A DNA stretch of 64,000 bases, taken from NCBI RefSeq assembly GCF_000522985.1, contig NZ_CP007128.1, forward strand, positions 4,200,220 to 4,264,219, given 5' to 3'. The notes beneath the pieces are model-generated. The model made no database searches. It saw nothing but the letters and a program-made list of their open reading frames with translations, and was not told the DNA's origin. The translations under genes were made by a program, and so were the position numbers. The stretch comes from Gemmatirosa kalamazoonensis (GTDB lineage: Bacteria; Gemmatimonadota; Gemmatimonadetes; Gemmatimonadales; Gemmatimonadaceae). Of this stretch, positions 25,636 to 33,743 are shown piece by piece (position 1 is the stretch's first letter; every line of letters begins with the position of its first letter).

Positions 25636-25954
25636 CAGGTCGTCTCCTGTGTCGTGTGTTTGTGGCACTCCGACCAAAGGCAGCGCCCGTGCCATGCGAG
25701 CGCGTGCGCAGGAGCATTCGACAATTCCGTGTGCGATGAGTCACGCCGACGAGCCCGAGCGTGTGGGTATCCTCCGGCGGTACGGCTCAAGTCGCGGGGC
25801 GGATCGACCGATCCTCTCCCGTGAGATGTAGCGGTAGAAGCAGCAGCCGAACTCGAGGCTGCGGATGCCCCGGGGCACTCCGCGGCCCCCACGGCCGCGT
25901 CGGGGTGAGCCCACCCCGTCGCGGCCGTGCCACGTTCGGCAGCCGTGCGGGGGG
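25636..25954. other. 319-bp intergenic interval
   Basis: It lies upstream of the glycine-zipper gene and downstream of the CPIC lipoprotein gene, both on minus. It holds the 17-bp stem at 25891-25928 and presumably the promoter of the glycine-zipper gene near 25650-25720 (TGTTTGTGGCACTCC is the least GC-rich part). I see no open frame with protein-like composition and no recognised RNA. Confidence 0.5.
25891..25928 (-). terminator. 17-bp hairpin after the CPIC lipoprotein gene
   Basis: ACGGCCGCGTCGGGGTG (25891-25907) and CACCCCGTCGCGGCCGT (25912-25928) pair with one mismatch around a 4-nt loop. It lies 27 bp past the stop codon at 25955 on the minus strand. No T-run follows. Confidence 0.6.
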
Positions 25955-26422
25955 CTAGCGCCGCGTCGTGAAGATCGGACGTCGGCAGATCGGGCACGGC
26001 CCCAGTCGGGGCGCGTCGCCGAGGCGGACGACCACCGGGCCACGCACCACCCGCTGGTGCTGCACGGTGTCGTCGACCGTCACCGTGACGGTGAGCACGG
26101 CACCCTCGAGCCGCCCGGCGAACCGCGCCGGCAGCGATGGGCCCACCGCGATCGGATAGGCCCGGAGCACGTAGCTCCCACCGACGTCGAAGCGCCCCGA
26201 CGCGTCGAGCGGCACGCGCCCCGACAGGTCGCCGAACGTACAGGCGATGTGCAGGTGCGCCGCCGTGTCGCTCACGATGAACCCCGCGCTGTCGCCACCC
26301 CACGTGCCGAGCGGCAGGTCCGCGGGCGCGGCCGCGAACTCCGACGCGGCGGCGCGGCACGCGGCCGCGCCGACCGCGGCGAGGAGAACGATCCGTCTCA
26401 CTGACCCGGGTATGGCTCGCAC
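25955..26422 (-). CDS. Predicted lipoprotein with C-terminal CPIC motif
   Basis: 155-residue protein starting MRAIPGSVRRIVLLAAVGAAAC: signal peptide and lipobox GAAAC. The mature part is beta-rich (LPLGTWGGDSAGFIVSD, GSYVLRAYPIAVGP, LEGAVLTVTVTVDD, VVRGPVVVRLGD) and ends in GPCPICRRPIFTTRR, a lone CxxC that might bind metal or form a disulfide. I do not recognise a family. It directly follows the Asp-box hydrolase start-to-stop order in the opposite sense: the hydrolase gene ends 34 bp upstream of this start on the same strand, so the two may be co-transcribed. Confidence 0.75.
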   Translation of the reverse strand: MRAIPGSVRRIVLLAAVGAAACRAAASEFAAAPADLPLGTWGGDSAGFIVSDTAAHLHIACTFGDLSGRVPLDASGRFDVGGSYVLRAYPIAVGPSLPARFAGRLEGAVLTVTVTVDDTVQHQRVVRGPVVVRLGDAPRLGPCPICRRPIFTTRR

Positions 26423-26456
26423 CTGCCGCCGTACCCGGGCGCCGGGCCTCCGGTCA

Positions 26457-29315
26457 CTACTTCGCGTCGACGGAGCGCGGGTCGGGCTTCACCGTGAACG
26501 TCTGGGTGTACGAGCGCCCGCCGACCGTGAGCCGCGCCGTGAACGCGCCGAACAGCGGTGCGCCGCCCCGCCCGAAGCCGCCGCCGCCCCCACCGCCACC
26601 ACCGCCACGGCCCACCGCGGCGGCGACGGGGTTCCACACCACGCGATGCATGCCCGCGGACGTGGCGAACGGCTCCGGCGCCGGCCGCCAGAGCGGCGAC
26701 GTGTTCGGGATGCCGCCCGCGCCCCCGCGGCCGCCCGCGCCGGGCGTCGGCGGCACGTTCGTGCCGTACGCGCGCACGACGGATCCGGTGGAGTCCACGA
26801 TCTCGAGCGTCACCGGAGCGGCGGCCGCTGCGCGGAGCCAGTAGTCGATCGCGACGCCGTTAGGCGGGTTCGCGGCCTGCGGCTCGTCCTTCTGCAGCGG
26901 CGTGCCGTTGTCGCTCGTCGCGACGTAGTTGATCGCGTCGCTCGGCTTGAACAGGAACGCATCGGCGGAGAGCAGCGCCGGATCGAACTGCCGCAGCGGC
27001 GCGATGTCGTCGATCACCCAGAAGCCGCGCCCGTGCGTCGCGACGATCAGGTCGTCCTCGTAGATCTCGAGGTCGCGCATCGACGTCGTGGGAAGGTTGA
27101 GCTGCAGCGGGAGCCACTGCTCGCCGTCGTCGAACGACACGAACAGCGCGCGCTCGGTGCCGCAGAACAGCAGCCCGCGACGTACCCGGTCCTCCTTCAC
27201 GGTGTGCACCCAGCCCTCGGCGGGGAGGCCGTTCGTGATGCGCTGCCACGTCTTGCCGCCGTCGCGCGTGCGGTAGACGTACGGCGCGAAGTCCTGCAGC
27301 TGGTGACGGTCGACGCTCGCGTACGCGGTGCCGGCGTCGAAGTGCGACGCGTCGATCATCGTCACGCGACTCCACGCGCTGACGGCCTTCGGCGTCACGT
27401 CCTGCCACGTCGCACCGTCGTCGGAGGTGACGTGGATCCGCCCGTCGTCGGTGCCGGCCCAGACGAGCGGCGCGCGCAGCGGGGACGGCGCGATGGTGTA
27501 CACGACGCCGCGCTTGCCGTTGCGGTCCACGTGCTTCGCCGCGGTCTCGTCGAGGTTCGGCGGCGGCGGACCCTCGGGACGGGTGAGATCGGGGCTGATG
27601 CGCGTCCACGACTTCGCGCCGTCGGTGGTCTTGAACACGAACTGGCTTCCGTAGTACAGCGCGTGCGGGTCCGCCTTCGAGAACACGAGCGGCTGCGTCC
27701 AGTCGGCGCGCATGGTCTCGTCGGCGCGCGGCGGCACGGTGCCGTTGATCGGCACGTTCTGCGCGAGATCGTAGCGACCGCCCATGCCGCCGAAGATGAT
27801 GCCGGGGTGCAGCGGGTCGCCGGCGGTGTAGCCGCTCTCGCCGCCGGCGCCGATCGGCTCCCAGTCGCGCGTGGAGATCTCGGCGAACTTGCCGCGCGAC
27901 CGCACGGCGACCGCGCCGCTGTCCTGCTGCGCGCCGGTGACCCAGTACGGGAAGCGGTAGTCGACCGACAGGTGGTAGAGCTGCGCGGTGGGCTGGTTCA
28001 GCCACGACGTCCACGTCACCTCGCGCGGATCGGCGGCGCGCGCCTGACGCGTGATGACGGCGCCCTGGTCGCTCGCCACGATCGCGGTGTTCGGATCGTC
28101 CGGCGACACCCAGAACTGGTGATAGTCGTCGCCGCCCGGCGAGCCGCGGAGCACCTGCCACGTGTGCCCACCGTCCATCGACCGGTTGACGGCGACGTTA
28201 GGCACGTAGACGGTGTCCGGATCTTTCGGGTCGACCGTCACCTTCTCGAAGTACCAGCCGCGTCCCCACAGCGCGGTGTCGCCGGAGAGCTTCGTCCACG
28301 TCGCGCCGGCGTCGTCGGAGCGGAAGAATCCGCCCTGGCCCGGCGGCTGCGGCGCGGCGCCCGGCGCGTTAGGCGCGGCGGGCGCCGACGCGTTCGGGTC
28401 GGGCACGAGGCAGTCGACGACCGCGTAGACGCGGCGCGGGTTCGTCGGCGACACGGCGATGCCGGTGCGGCCGATGCCCTGCGCCGGCAGCCCGTTCGTG
28501 AGCTGCGTCCACGTGCTGCCGCCATCGGTCGACTTGAAGATGCCGCCGCCCGGGCCGTTCGTCGGCGCGTACGTGTACCAGGGCGGGCGGCGCGTATTCC
28601 ACAGCCCCGCGTAGACGACCCGGGAGTCGGTGGGGTCGATCACCACCTCCACCGCGCCGACGTCGGGGCCCTTGTAGAGCACCTTCTCCCACGTGCGGCC
28701 GCCGTCGCGCGTGCGGAAGACACCGCGCGTGGGATTCGCCGCGTAGAGGTGCCCGATGGCGGCGACGAACGCGACGTTCGGGTCGCGCGGGTCGATCGCG
28801 ATCTTGCCGATGTGCTGCGTGTCGTCGAGGCCGAGGTGCGTCCACGTGCGGCCCGCGTCGGTCGACTTGTAGACGCCGTTGCCGTAGCCGGCCGAGTCGC
28901 GGAGCGTGGACTCGCCGGTGCCGACGTAGACGACGTCGGGCGCCGACGGCGCGACGGCGAGCGCGCCGATCGACGGGACGGGCTGATCGTCGAACACGGG
29001 GTCCCACGTGCGGCCGCCGTCGACGGTCTTCCAGACGCCGCCGTTGACGTGCCCGAAGTAGAACTCGTGCGGTCGCCCCGGCACTCCGCTCACGGCGTCG
29101 ACGCGGCCGCCGCGGAACGGCCCGAGCATCCGCCACCGGAGCCCGCCGTAGAGCCGCGCGAGCTCCGCCGCGGTCGGGGGCGCGTCGGGCGCCGAGTGCG
29201 AGCCGAGCGCGCGGGTGACCCGCGGCCCGAGGAGCGAGAGCGCGGCACCGAGCTGGCCGGCGCGCAGCACGAAGTCGCGGCGGGAGACGCCGGGAAGGTC
29301 CGGGGGCGTGGTCAT
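26457..29315 (-). CDS. Tat-exported Asp-box (BNR/VPS10-like) beta-propeller hydrolase
   Basis: 952-residue exported protein. The N-terminus has a twin-arginine signal (VSRRDFVLRAGQLGAALSLLG). The body is a pair of beta-propellers marked by about ten Asp-boxes: VDGGRTW, TDAGRTW, RDGGRTW, TDGGSTW, DDAGATW, MDGGHTW, TDGAKSW, DDGATW, RDGGKTW and FDDGEQW. This is the sortilin/VPS10-like glycosyl-hydrolase architecture widely annotated as glycosyl hydrolase, but no catalytic acid pair can be assigned by eye. The C-terminus (about 840-952) is a Gly-rich segment and a beta domain (RLTVGGRSYTQTFTVKPDPR). Three Pro-Asn pairs are encoded by the CCTAAC octamer. Substrate unknown. Confidence 0.88.
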   Translation of the reverse strand: MTTPPDLPGVSRRDFVLRAGQLGAALSLLGPRVTRALGSHSAPDAPPTAAELARLYGGLRWRMLGPFRGGRVDAVSGVPGRPHEFYFGHVNGGVWKTVDGGRTWDPVFDDQPVPSIGALAVAPSAPDVVYVGTGESTLRDSAGYGNGVYKSTDAGRTWTHLGLDDTQHIGKIAIDPRDPNVAFVAAIGHLYAANPTRGVFRTRDGGRTWEKVLYKGPDVGAVEVVIDPTDSRVVYAGLWNTRRPPWYTYAPTNGPGGGIFKSTDGGSTWTQLTNGLPAQGIGRTGIAVSPTNPRRVYAVVDCLVPDPNASAPAAPNAPGAAPQPPGQGGFFRSDDAGATWTKLSGDTALWGRGWYFEKVTVDPKDPDTVYVPNVAVNRSMDGGHTWQVLRGSPGGDDYHQFWVSPDDPNTAIVASDQGAVITRQARAADPREVTWTSWLNQPTAQLYHLSVDYRFPYWVTGAQQDSGAVAVRSRGKFAEISTRDWEPIGAGGESGYTAGDPLHPGIIFGGMGGRYDLAQNVPINGTVPPRADETMRADWTQPLVFSKADPHALYYGSQFVFKTTDGAKSWTRISPDLTRPEGPPPPNLDETAAKHVDRNGKRGVVYTIAPSPLRAPLVWAGTDDGRIHVTSDDGATWQDVTPKAVSAWSRVTMIDASHFDAGTAYASVDRHQLQDFAPYVYRTRDGGKTWQRITNGLPAEGWVHTVKEDRVRRGLLFCGTERALFVSFDDGEQWLPLQLNLPTTSMRDLEIYEDDLIVATHGRGFWVIDDIAPLRQFDPALLSADAFLFKPSDAINYVATSDNGTPLQKDEPQAANPPNGVAIDYWLRAAAAAPVTLEIVDSTGSVVRAYGTNVPPTPGAGGRGGAGGIPNTSPLWRPAPEPFATSAGMHRVVWNPVAAAVGRGGGGGGGGGGFGRGGAPLFGAFTARLTVGGRSYTQTFTVKPDPRSVDAK

Positions 29316-29498
29316 GGCCGTGGGGCGATCGTGGGACGACGAGCTGCGGGCGGCGACCTGGAGCGAGCGACTCTCAAGGTAGTGGCGCGCGCCTCATTCT
29401 TGCTCCGCCTCCCCCACCCCGCCCGCCGTCGCCCCGGTCCGACGGCGGGCACGGCCGCGCCCGCTGCCGGGCGCAACCTTTGCGAGACGATCGACCCG

Positions 29499-30389
29499 AT
29501 GGGCTCCCACGTGCTCCCCCCCGCGTCCGTTCAGGCCGTGCGCTCCACCGAGCCGCTGCGCCAGAAGATCGAGGCGATCGAGGCGCGCTCGCGGCCGAAG
29601 GCGCTCGCCGTCGCGATGCGCGACCTCGGCACGGGGCTGACGTTCGACCACCACGCGGACCGGTGGTTCCACGCCGCGAGCACCATCAAGGTCGGCATCC
29701 TGCTCGGCGTGTACGGCGCGATCCACGAGGGGCGGCTCGTCGCGCAGTCGCGCGTACACGTGCGCAATCGCTTCAGCAGCGCGTGGGACGGGAGCCCGTT
29801 TCGCGTGGCGAGCGAGCGCGACGCGAACTCGGAGGTGCATCAGCACATCGGGTCGACGATGCGCGTGAGCGAGCTCGCGCTGCACATGATCGCGACGAGC
29901 AGCAATCTCGCGACCAACCTGCTGCTCGACCTCGTGGGGCTCGACACGGTGCAGCGCTGCCTGGAGTCGCTGCACATCCACGGCGTCGACGTGCGGCGCG
30001 GCGTGGAGGACGAGCGCGCGTTCGAGCATCACGTCAACAACCGCGTCACGGCCGACGGCCTCGCCGCGCTGCTGCGCGCGATCGCGGAGGAGCGCGCATT
30101 CTCGCCGGAGATCTCGCGGCAGATGGTGGACGTGCTGCACGCGCAGGAGTTCAAGAGCGGCATTCCGGCGCGGCTGCCGAAGGCCGTGCGCGTCGCCCAC
30201 AAGACGGGAGAGATCTCGACGGTCGCGCACGACGCCGGGATCGTCTATCCGCCCGACTGTCCGCCGTACGTGCTCGTCGTGCTCACGGAGTGGGAGCCGG
30301 ACGGCACGGGGCGCTCGGCGACGATCGCCGAGGTCTCGCGCGCGATCTACGAGTTCCTCCACGCCGACGGGGGGGCCGCGCGTGCCTGA
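29499..30389 (+). CDS. Class A beta-lactamase-fold serine hydrolase without signal peptide
   Basis: 296-residue penicillin-binding/beta-lactamase-fold hydrolase. The nucleophile motif SxxK is S61TIK64; the SDN-equivalent is S134SN136; EHHVN (Glu176, Asn180) matches the Glu166-x3-Asn170 spacing of the omega loop; and K235TG237 matches KTG. So all class A active-site elements are recognisable. There is no signal peptide: the N-terminus (MGSHVLPPASVQAV) is hydrophilic, so it is predicted cytoplasmic, unlike a resistance enzyme. ATG 29499 is the first ATG after the divergent hydrolase. Its 3' end overlaps the M15-like gene by 8 bp, making it the first gene of a compact operon. Substrate is probably a peptide or amide rather than a drug (inference). 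Confidence 0.85.
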   Translation: MGSHVLPPASVQAVRSTEPLRQKIEAIEARSRPKALAVAMRDLGTGLTFDHHADRWFHAASTIKVGILLGVYGAIHEGRLVAQSRVHVRNRFSSAWDGSPFRVASERDANSEVHQHIGSTMRVSELALHMIATSSNLATNLLLDLVGLDTVQRCLESLHIHGVDVRRGVEDERAFEHHVNNRVTADGLAALLRAIAEERAFSPEISRQMVDVLHAQEFKSGIPARLPKAVRVAHKTGEISTVAHDAGIVYPPDCPPYVLVVLTEWEPDGTGRSATIAEVSRAIYEFLHADGGAARA

Positions 30390-31017
30390 CACGTCGACGC
30401 GGTTCGCGCTGCGCGTCGTCGACGGGCGGCGGCTGGAAGCGCCGATGCGCGAGGCGCTGCATCCCGGCGGACTGTTGTGCGACCGCGAGGGGCGCGCGCG
30501 GAGGCTGCCGCGCTACTTCTATGAAGTGACGTCGTGGGCGGAGGCGCGCGAGACGCCGCTGTCGCCGCACTTCTATCTCTGGGAGTTCATTCACACCGAC
30601 GTGCGCGAGGCGCCGGCACTGCTCGCGTTCCCGCGCTACGTGCCGTGCGCGCTGCCGCTGCTCGCCGCGGCGCTCGAGCAGTTCCGCGACGCGGTGGGCA
30701 CGTACGTGCACATCTCCGCGAACGGCGGCTATCGCTCGCCGCGCCACGGGCTGACGTGCAACGCGTCGACGCACGCGTGGGGCACGGCGGTCAACATCTA
30801 TCGCATCGGCGACACGTGGCTCGACACGCGCGAGGCGATCGAGCGGTACGCGAGCGTGGCGCGCGACACCATTCCCGGCGTGTACACGCGCCCCTACGGC
30901 CACGGCACGGAGGAGACGGACGACCATCTGCATCTCGACCTCGGCTACGTCGTGTCGGTGCCGCGCGACGTGCCGGGCGATACGTACAACCCGAAGCTCG
31001 ACGACGATCCTCTGTAG
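30382..31017 (+). CDS. M15-like (Peptidase_M15_3) D,D-peptidase-family protein
   Basis: 211-residue cytoplasmic protein resembling the M15_3/DUF882 murein peptidases: SPHFYLWEFIHTD, LLAAALEQFRDAVG, ISANGGYRSPRHG, the zinc block STHAWGTAVNI and the terminal DDHLHLDLG. In the usual SxHxxGxAxD zinc motif the Asp is replaced by Asn here, so metal binding may be altered or lost. There is no signal peptide, which is unusual for a wall peptidase. GTG 30382 overlaps the preceding gene by 8 bp and the amidoligase-like gene starts 12 bp after its stop. I infer action on a soluble peptide in the same pathway as its neighbours. Confidence 0.75.
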   Translation: MPDTSTRFALRVVDGRRLEAPMREALHPGGLLCDREGRARRLPRYFYEVTSWAEARETPLSPHFYLWEFIHTDVREAPALLAFPRYVPCALPLLAAALEQFRDAVGTYVHISANGGYRSPRHGLTCNASTHAWGTAVNIYRIGDTWLDTREAIERYASVARDTIPGVYTRPYGHGTEETDDHLHLDLGYVVSVPRDVPGDTYNPKLDDDPL

Positions 31018-31029
31018 CCCCGCAGGCCC

Positions 31030-32325
31030 ATGGATGCCGTAGCCAAGAAGCAGCAGCGCCGCGAGCGCGCCACCGCGCGCCGGCAGCTCGGCCAGCGCGC
31101 CGCGATCGGACTGGAGGCCGAGTTCGCGGTGATGCTGGACGGCGAGCAGGTCAAGCCGGAAGACGTGTTCGGCAGCCCGCGCGCGATCGTGCGCGGCCCG
31201 TTGATGCACCGCGTCGGGCGCTCGTATCACCTGCCCACGGGTGGCGCCGTGTACTTCGACACCGGCGTGGTGGAGATCGCGACGCCGATGATCGAGCTCG
31301 CGCCGGGATGCGCCGCGCGCGCCGGCCGCTCGCTGTGGGAGAGCATCCGCTTCCTGCGCGAGGAGCTCGACGACTGGGAGCGGCGCGACGGCCGGTCGGT
31401 GCAGCTCGCCGGGTTCAGCGCGCACTACAACGTGTCGTTCGACGTGCCCGCGGAGGAGCAGCGCGCGGGCCGCACCGTGCACGACCTCGCGGTGCTGCTG
31501 ACGTACCTGCTTCCCTTCCCCGTGATGCTGCTCGCGGCGAATCGCGAGAGCACGGGCATCGGCGTGCGACCGCGCGGCAACCGCATCGAGATCACCGCCG
31601 ACTTCACGCCCGACCCCGCCCTCATGATCGCCGCCGCGACGCTGATCGTGGGCGTGGTGCGCGAGGTGATGACGTGGCCGAGCTACGAGCTGCGCGAGCT
31701 CGATGCGCGGGACGTTCCGGTGCCGGGCCAGTTCGCGCCGATCCCGCACAGCTCACGGAAAGGCTGGGTGGCGAAGTACACGTGCTTCCCGGCGAACCCG
31801 TTCCAGTCGGACGTCGACGTACCGCTGTGGGACACGCGCCGCGGCGAGCGACTGTCGCTGCGCGAGATCGCGGGACGCACGACGCGCTACTTCTCCCGCA
31901 GCATCCGGCAGTTCGCGGACCCCGTGTCGCTGCGACTGATCGGATCCGTGATGCGCGGCCGCGCGCCGTCGCTGCTGGAGCTCGCGGAGCGCCCCGCCGC
32001 GTACTGCGACGTCGGGCGGCTGTGCACGTGGGGCGACCTGTTCCCCGAGCACATGCTGCCGCGCTCGGAGTACGAGCAGGTGCTGCTGTACGCGGTGCAG
32101 CGGCAGCCGTTGTGGGTGGACGACGACTGGGCGGAGCCGACGGGCGTGCGCGGCTGGACGCAGGTCGTCTTCCGCCGGCGCGGCGACGGGAGCCGACGCG
32201 TGTACTCGCTCGACGACCTGCTCGCGTACCTGCGCGACTGGGGCACGGGACGCGGCGCGCGGGCCGGGCGCACGCGCCGGCGCACGGTGCCGTCGCGCGC
32301 GGCGGCGCGGCGCGCGGCGCGTTAG
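31030..32325 (+). CDS. Glutamine-synthetase-fold carboxylate-amine ligase-like (amidoligase-like) protein
   Basis: 431-residue protein that I place tentatively in the GCS2/amidoligase group of ATP-dependent carboxylate-amine ligases. The opening AAIGLEAEFAVMLDG is like the ExE metal motif, VYFDTGVVEIATPMIEL like the second ligand strand, GFSAHYNVSFD like the His/Asn strand, and GNRIEITADFTPDPALMIAAATLIVG like the Arg/Glu strand before the helical part of the fold. No signal peptide; the C-terminus is very basic (RTRRRTVPSRAAARRAAR). It is the last gene of the tight operon with the serine hydrolase and M15-like gene. The stop codon TAG lies in a CGTTAGGC copy. Substrate unknown; family call moderate. 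Confidence 0.55.
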   Translation: MDAVAKKQQRRERATARRQLGQRAAIGLEAEFAVMLDGEQVKPEDVFGSPRAIVRGPLMHRVGRSYHLPTGGAVYFDTGVVEIATPMIELAPGCAARAGRSLWESIRFLREELDDWERRDGRSVQLAGFSAHYNVSFDVPAEEQRAGRTVHDLAVLLTYLLPFPVMLLAANRESTGIGVRPRGNRIEITADFTPDPALMIAAATLIVGVVREVMTWPSYELRELDARDVPVPGQFAPIPHSSRKGWVAKYTCFPANPFQSDVDVPLWDTRRGERLSLREIAGRTTRYFSRSIRQFADPVSLRLIGSVMRGRAPSLLELAERPAAYCDVGRLCTWGDLFPEHMLPRSEYEQVLLYAVQRQPLWVDDDWAEPTGVRGWTQVVFRRRGDGSRRVYSLDDLLAYLRDWGTGRGARAGRTRRRTVPSRAAARRAAR

Positions 32326-32498
32326 GCGGCGGCGACCCGCGGCATCCCCGGGGCGGACGGTCGGCGGTCGGTGAAGCGTCGACCGGTCTTGCCAGGATCG
32401 CGCGGCGATCGAAATATGGACGTGCAGCATCTCCGTCGCGTCGCCCCGGACGGCGCGGTCCAACGAGAGGACGTCACCGTCCCGCGCACCGCGCGCCC

Positions 32499-32957
32499 AT
32501 GGCCGCCGTCAAGATCGGTCGACCCGCCCTCATCGGGCTGGCGCTCCTCGCCTTCGGGTGGAGCCTCACCGCGCTCAAGGTCGTGCCGCAGGGCGTGCTG
32601 CTCGTCCTGCCGCTCGTCGCGCTGGCGATCGACCGGCTGGCGGACGGCGACGCGCGTCGCGTGGCGTTCGTGCTCACCACCTCCGCCGTCGCGCTGGGCG
32701 GCTACCTGTTCGCGGCCTCCACGCTGGCGGCCGCCGCCGACGGCTGGCTCTTTCCCACGGCTCACCGCGCCATGCCCGTGGGGCCGCTGCTGCTCGGCGC
32801 GGCGGTGGGGCTCGCGCTGTTCGCGCTCACGTATTTCGTCGCGCTGAAGCCGGCCGCGCGCGACGCGCCGGCGCGGCGCTTCTGGCTCGTCGCGATCCTC
32901 GTCACCGGGCTCGTCGCGTGGGCGATCGACCGCCTCCCGGCCCTCGCGAATCGTTAG
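32499..32957 (+). CDS. Small four-helix membrane protein
   Basis: 152-residue inner-membrane protein with four hydrophobic helices (about residues 9-26, 29-45, 56-78 and 92-115, with a fifth possible at 128-145) and short loops. No enzyme motif and no family I recognise. ATG 32499 is inside a GC-rich leader; the gene starts 173 bp after the amidoligase-like gene and ends with TAG inside a CGTTAGGC copy. The papain-like gene follows 29 bp downstream, so the pair is likely co-transcribed; it could be an immunity or membrane partner (inference). Confidence 0.7.
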   Translation: MAAVKIGRPALIGLALLAFGWSLTALKVVPQGVLLVLPLVALAIDRLADGDARRVAFVLTTSAVALGGYLFAASTLAAAADGWLFPTAHRAMPVGPLLLGAAVGLALFALTYFVALKPAARDAPARRFWLVAILVTGLVAWAIDRLPALANR

Positions 32958-32986
32958 GCCCACGTCCTCTGCTCCGGAGCGACCGC

Positions 32987-33733
32987 ATGAAGACCGCACA
33001 ACAGTGGGTGGCGGACCTGGGCACGAGCAAGGCCCAGGCGTTCCCGAACATCAAGCGCGCCGACGTCGTGAACGGCTTGAACGACCGCCTCGCGAAGCCG
33101 AGCCTGATCAACCAGTCCAACACGAGCCTCTGCGGCGCGGCGTCGCTGATGTACACGTTGGCGCGGCTGAAGCCGGAGGTCTACGCGCAATACGTGACGG
33201 AGCTCTACACGACGGGGGAGGCCAAGCTCGGCACGCACTCCGTGAAGCCGGGCCCCGACTGCAAGCGGTACGCGGCGACCACGACGAGCGGGATTCACCC
33301 AGCGGACTGGGTGGCCCTGGCCAGCCTGCGCGACTCGGAGAACGACACCTTCAAGTACGACAGCCCGAGCGCGGAGGTCGGCGGCATCACGATGCCGGGA
33401 GATCTGCTGGACTGGTTCAAATACGCAGGGTTCAGCAAGGACTCGAACGTCACCAACCTCGTGTGGACGAAGGACGAGTCGGATCTGAAGACCGCGGGCT
33501 CGAAGTTCAGCCTGAGCCAGACCGTCTGCCTGTTCATCAACGCGAACCTGCTGCAGCACCCCGACAACGGCTCCACGTTCCCCGACCACTGGGTGGTGCT
33601 CGAGTCGCCGGTGAGCATCACGAAGGGCAACGTGGACCTCACCGTCTACACCTGGGGCGGCACGCAACAGGTCAGTCTGCCGGTGAGCAAGTTCTGCACG
33701 AACTTCTACGGCTTCATCGCCTGCTCGCCGTGA
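32987..33733 (+). CDS. Papain-like (C39-type) cysteine-enzyme-like protein
   Basis: 248-residue protein without signal peptide or membrane segment. INQSNTSLCGAASLMYTLA places a candidate nucleophile Cys49 at a helix start after a Gln/Asn, and PDHWVVLE places His201 at a strand start, the order and surroundings of papain/C39-fold cysteine peptidases. A Trp-Gly-Gly turn (VYTWGG) follows. Long soluble loops between them (HSVKPGPDCKRYAATTTSG) have no family I recognise. ATG 32987 follows CTCCGGAGCG. Composition is less Arg/Ala-rich than neighbours, and similar domains occur in polymorphic toxins and effectors, so an effector role is possible. Convergent with the TonB receptor gene, 10 bp apart. 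Confidence 0.65.
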   Translation: MKTAQQWVADLGTSKAQAFPNIKRADVVNGLNDRLAKPSLINQSNTSLCGAASLMYTLARLKPEVYAQYVTELYTTGEAKLGTHSVKPGPDCKRYAATTTSGIHPADWVALASLRDSENDTFKYDSPSAEVGGITMPGDLLDWFKYAGFSKDSNVTNLVWTKDESDLKTAGSKFSLSQTVCLFINANLLQHPDNGSTFPDHWVVLESPVSITKGNVDLTVYTWGGTQQVSLPVSKFCTNFYGFIACSP

Positions 33734-33743
33734 CGCACGCCGC

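Noticed and set aside
25636-25890. Riboswitch in the gap before the glycine-zipper gene
   Set aside because: No conserved core of the cobalamin, c-di-GMP, fluoride or SAM classes could be matched by eye; the downstream gene is not a typical target.
26247-29498. Very long plus-strand frame in front of the beta-lactamase-fold gene
   Set aside because: It is antisense to the Asp-box hydrolase and lacks domain motifs until ATG 29499, where the real gene begins.
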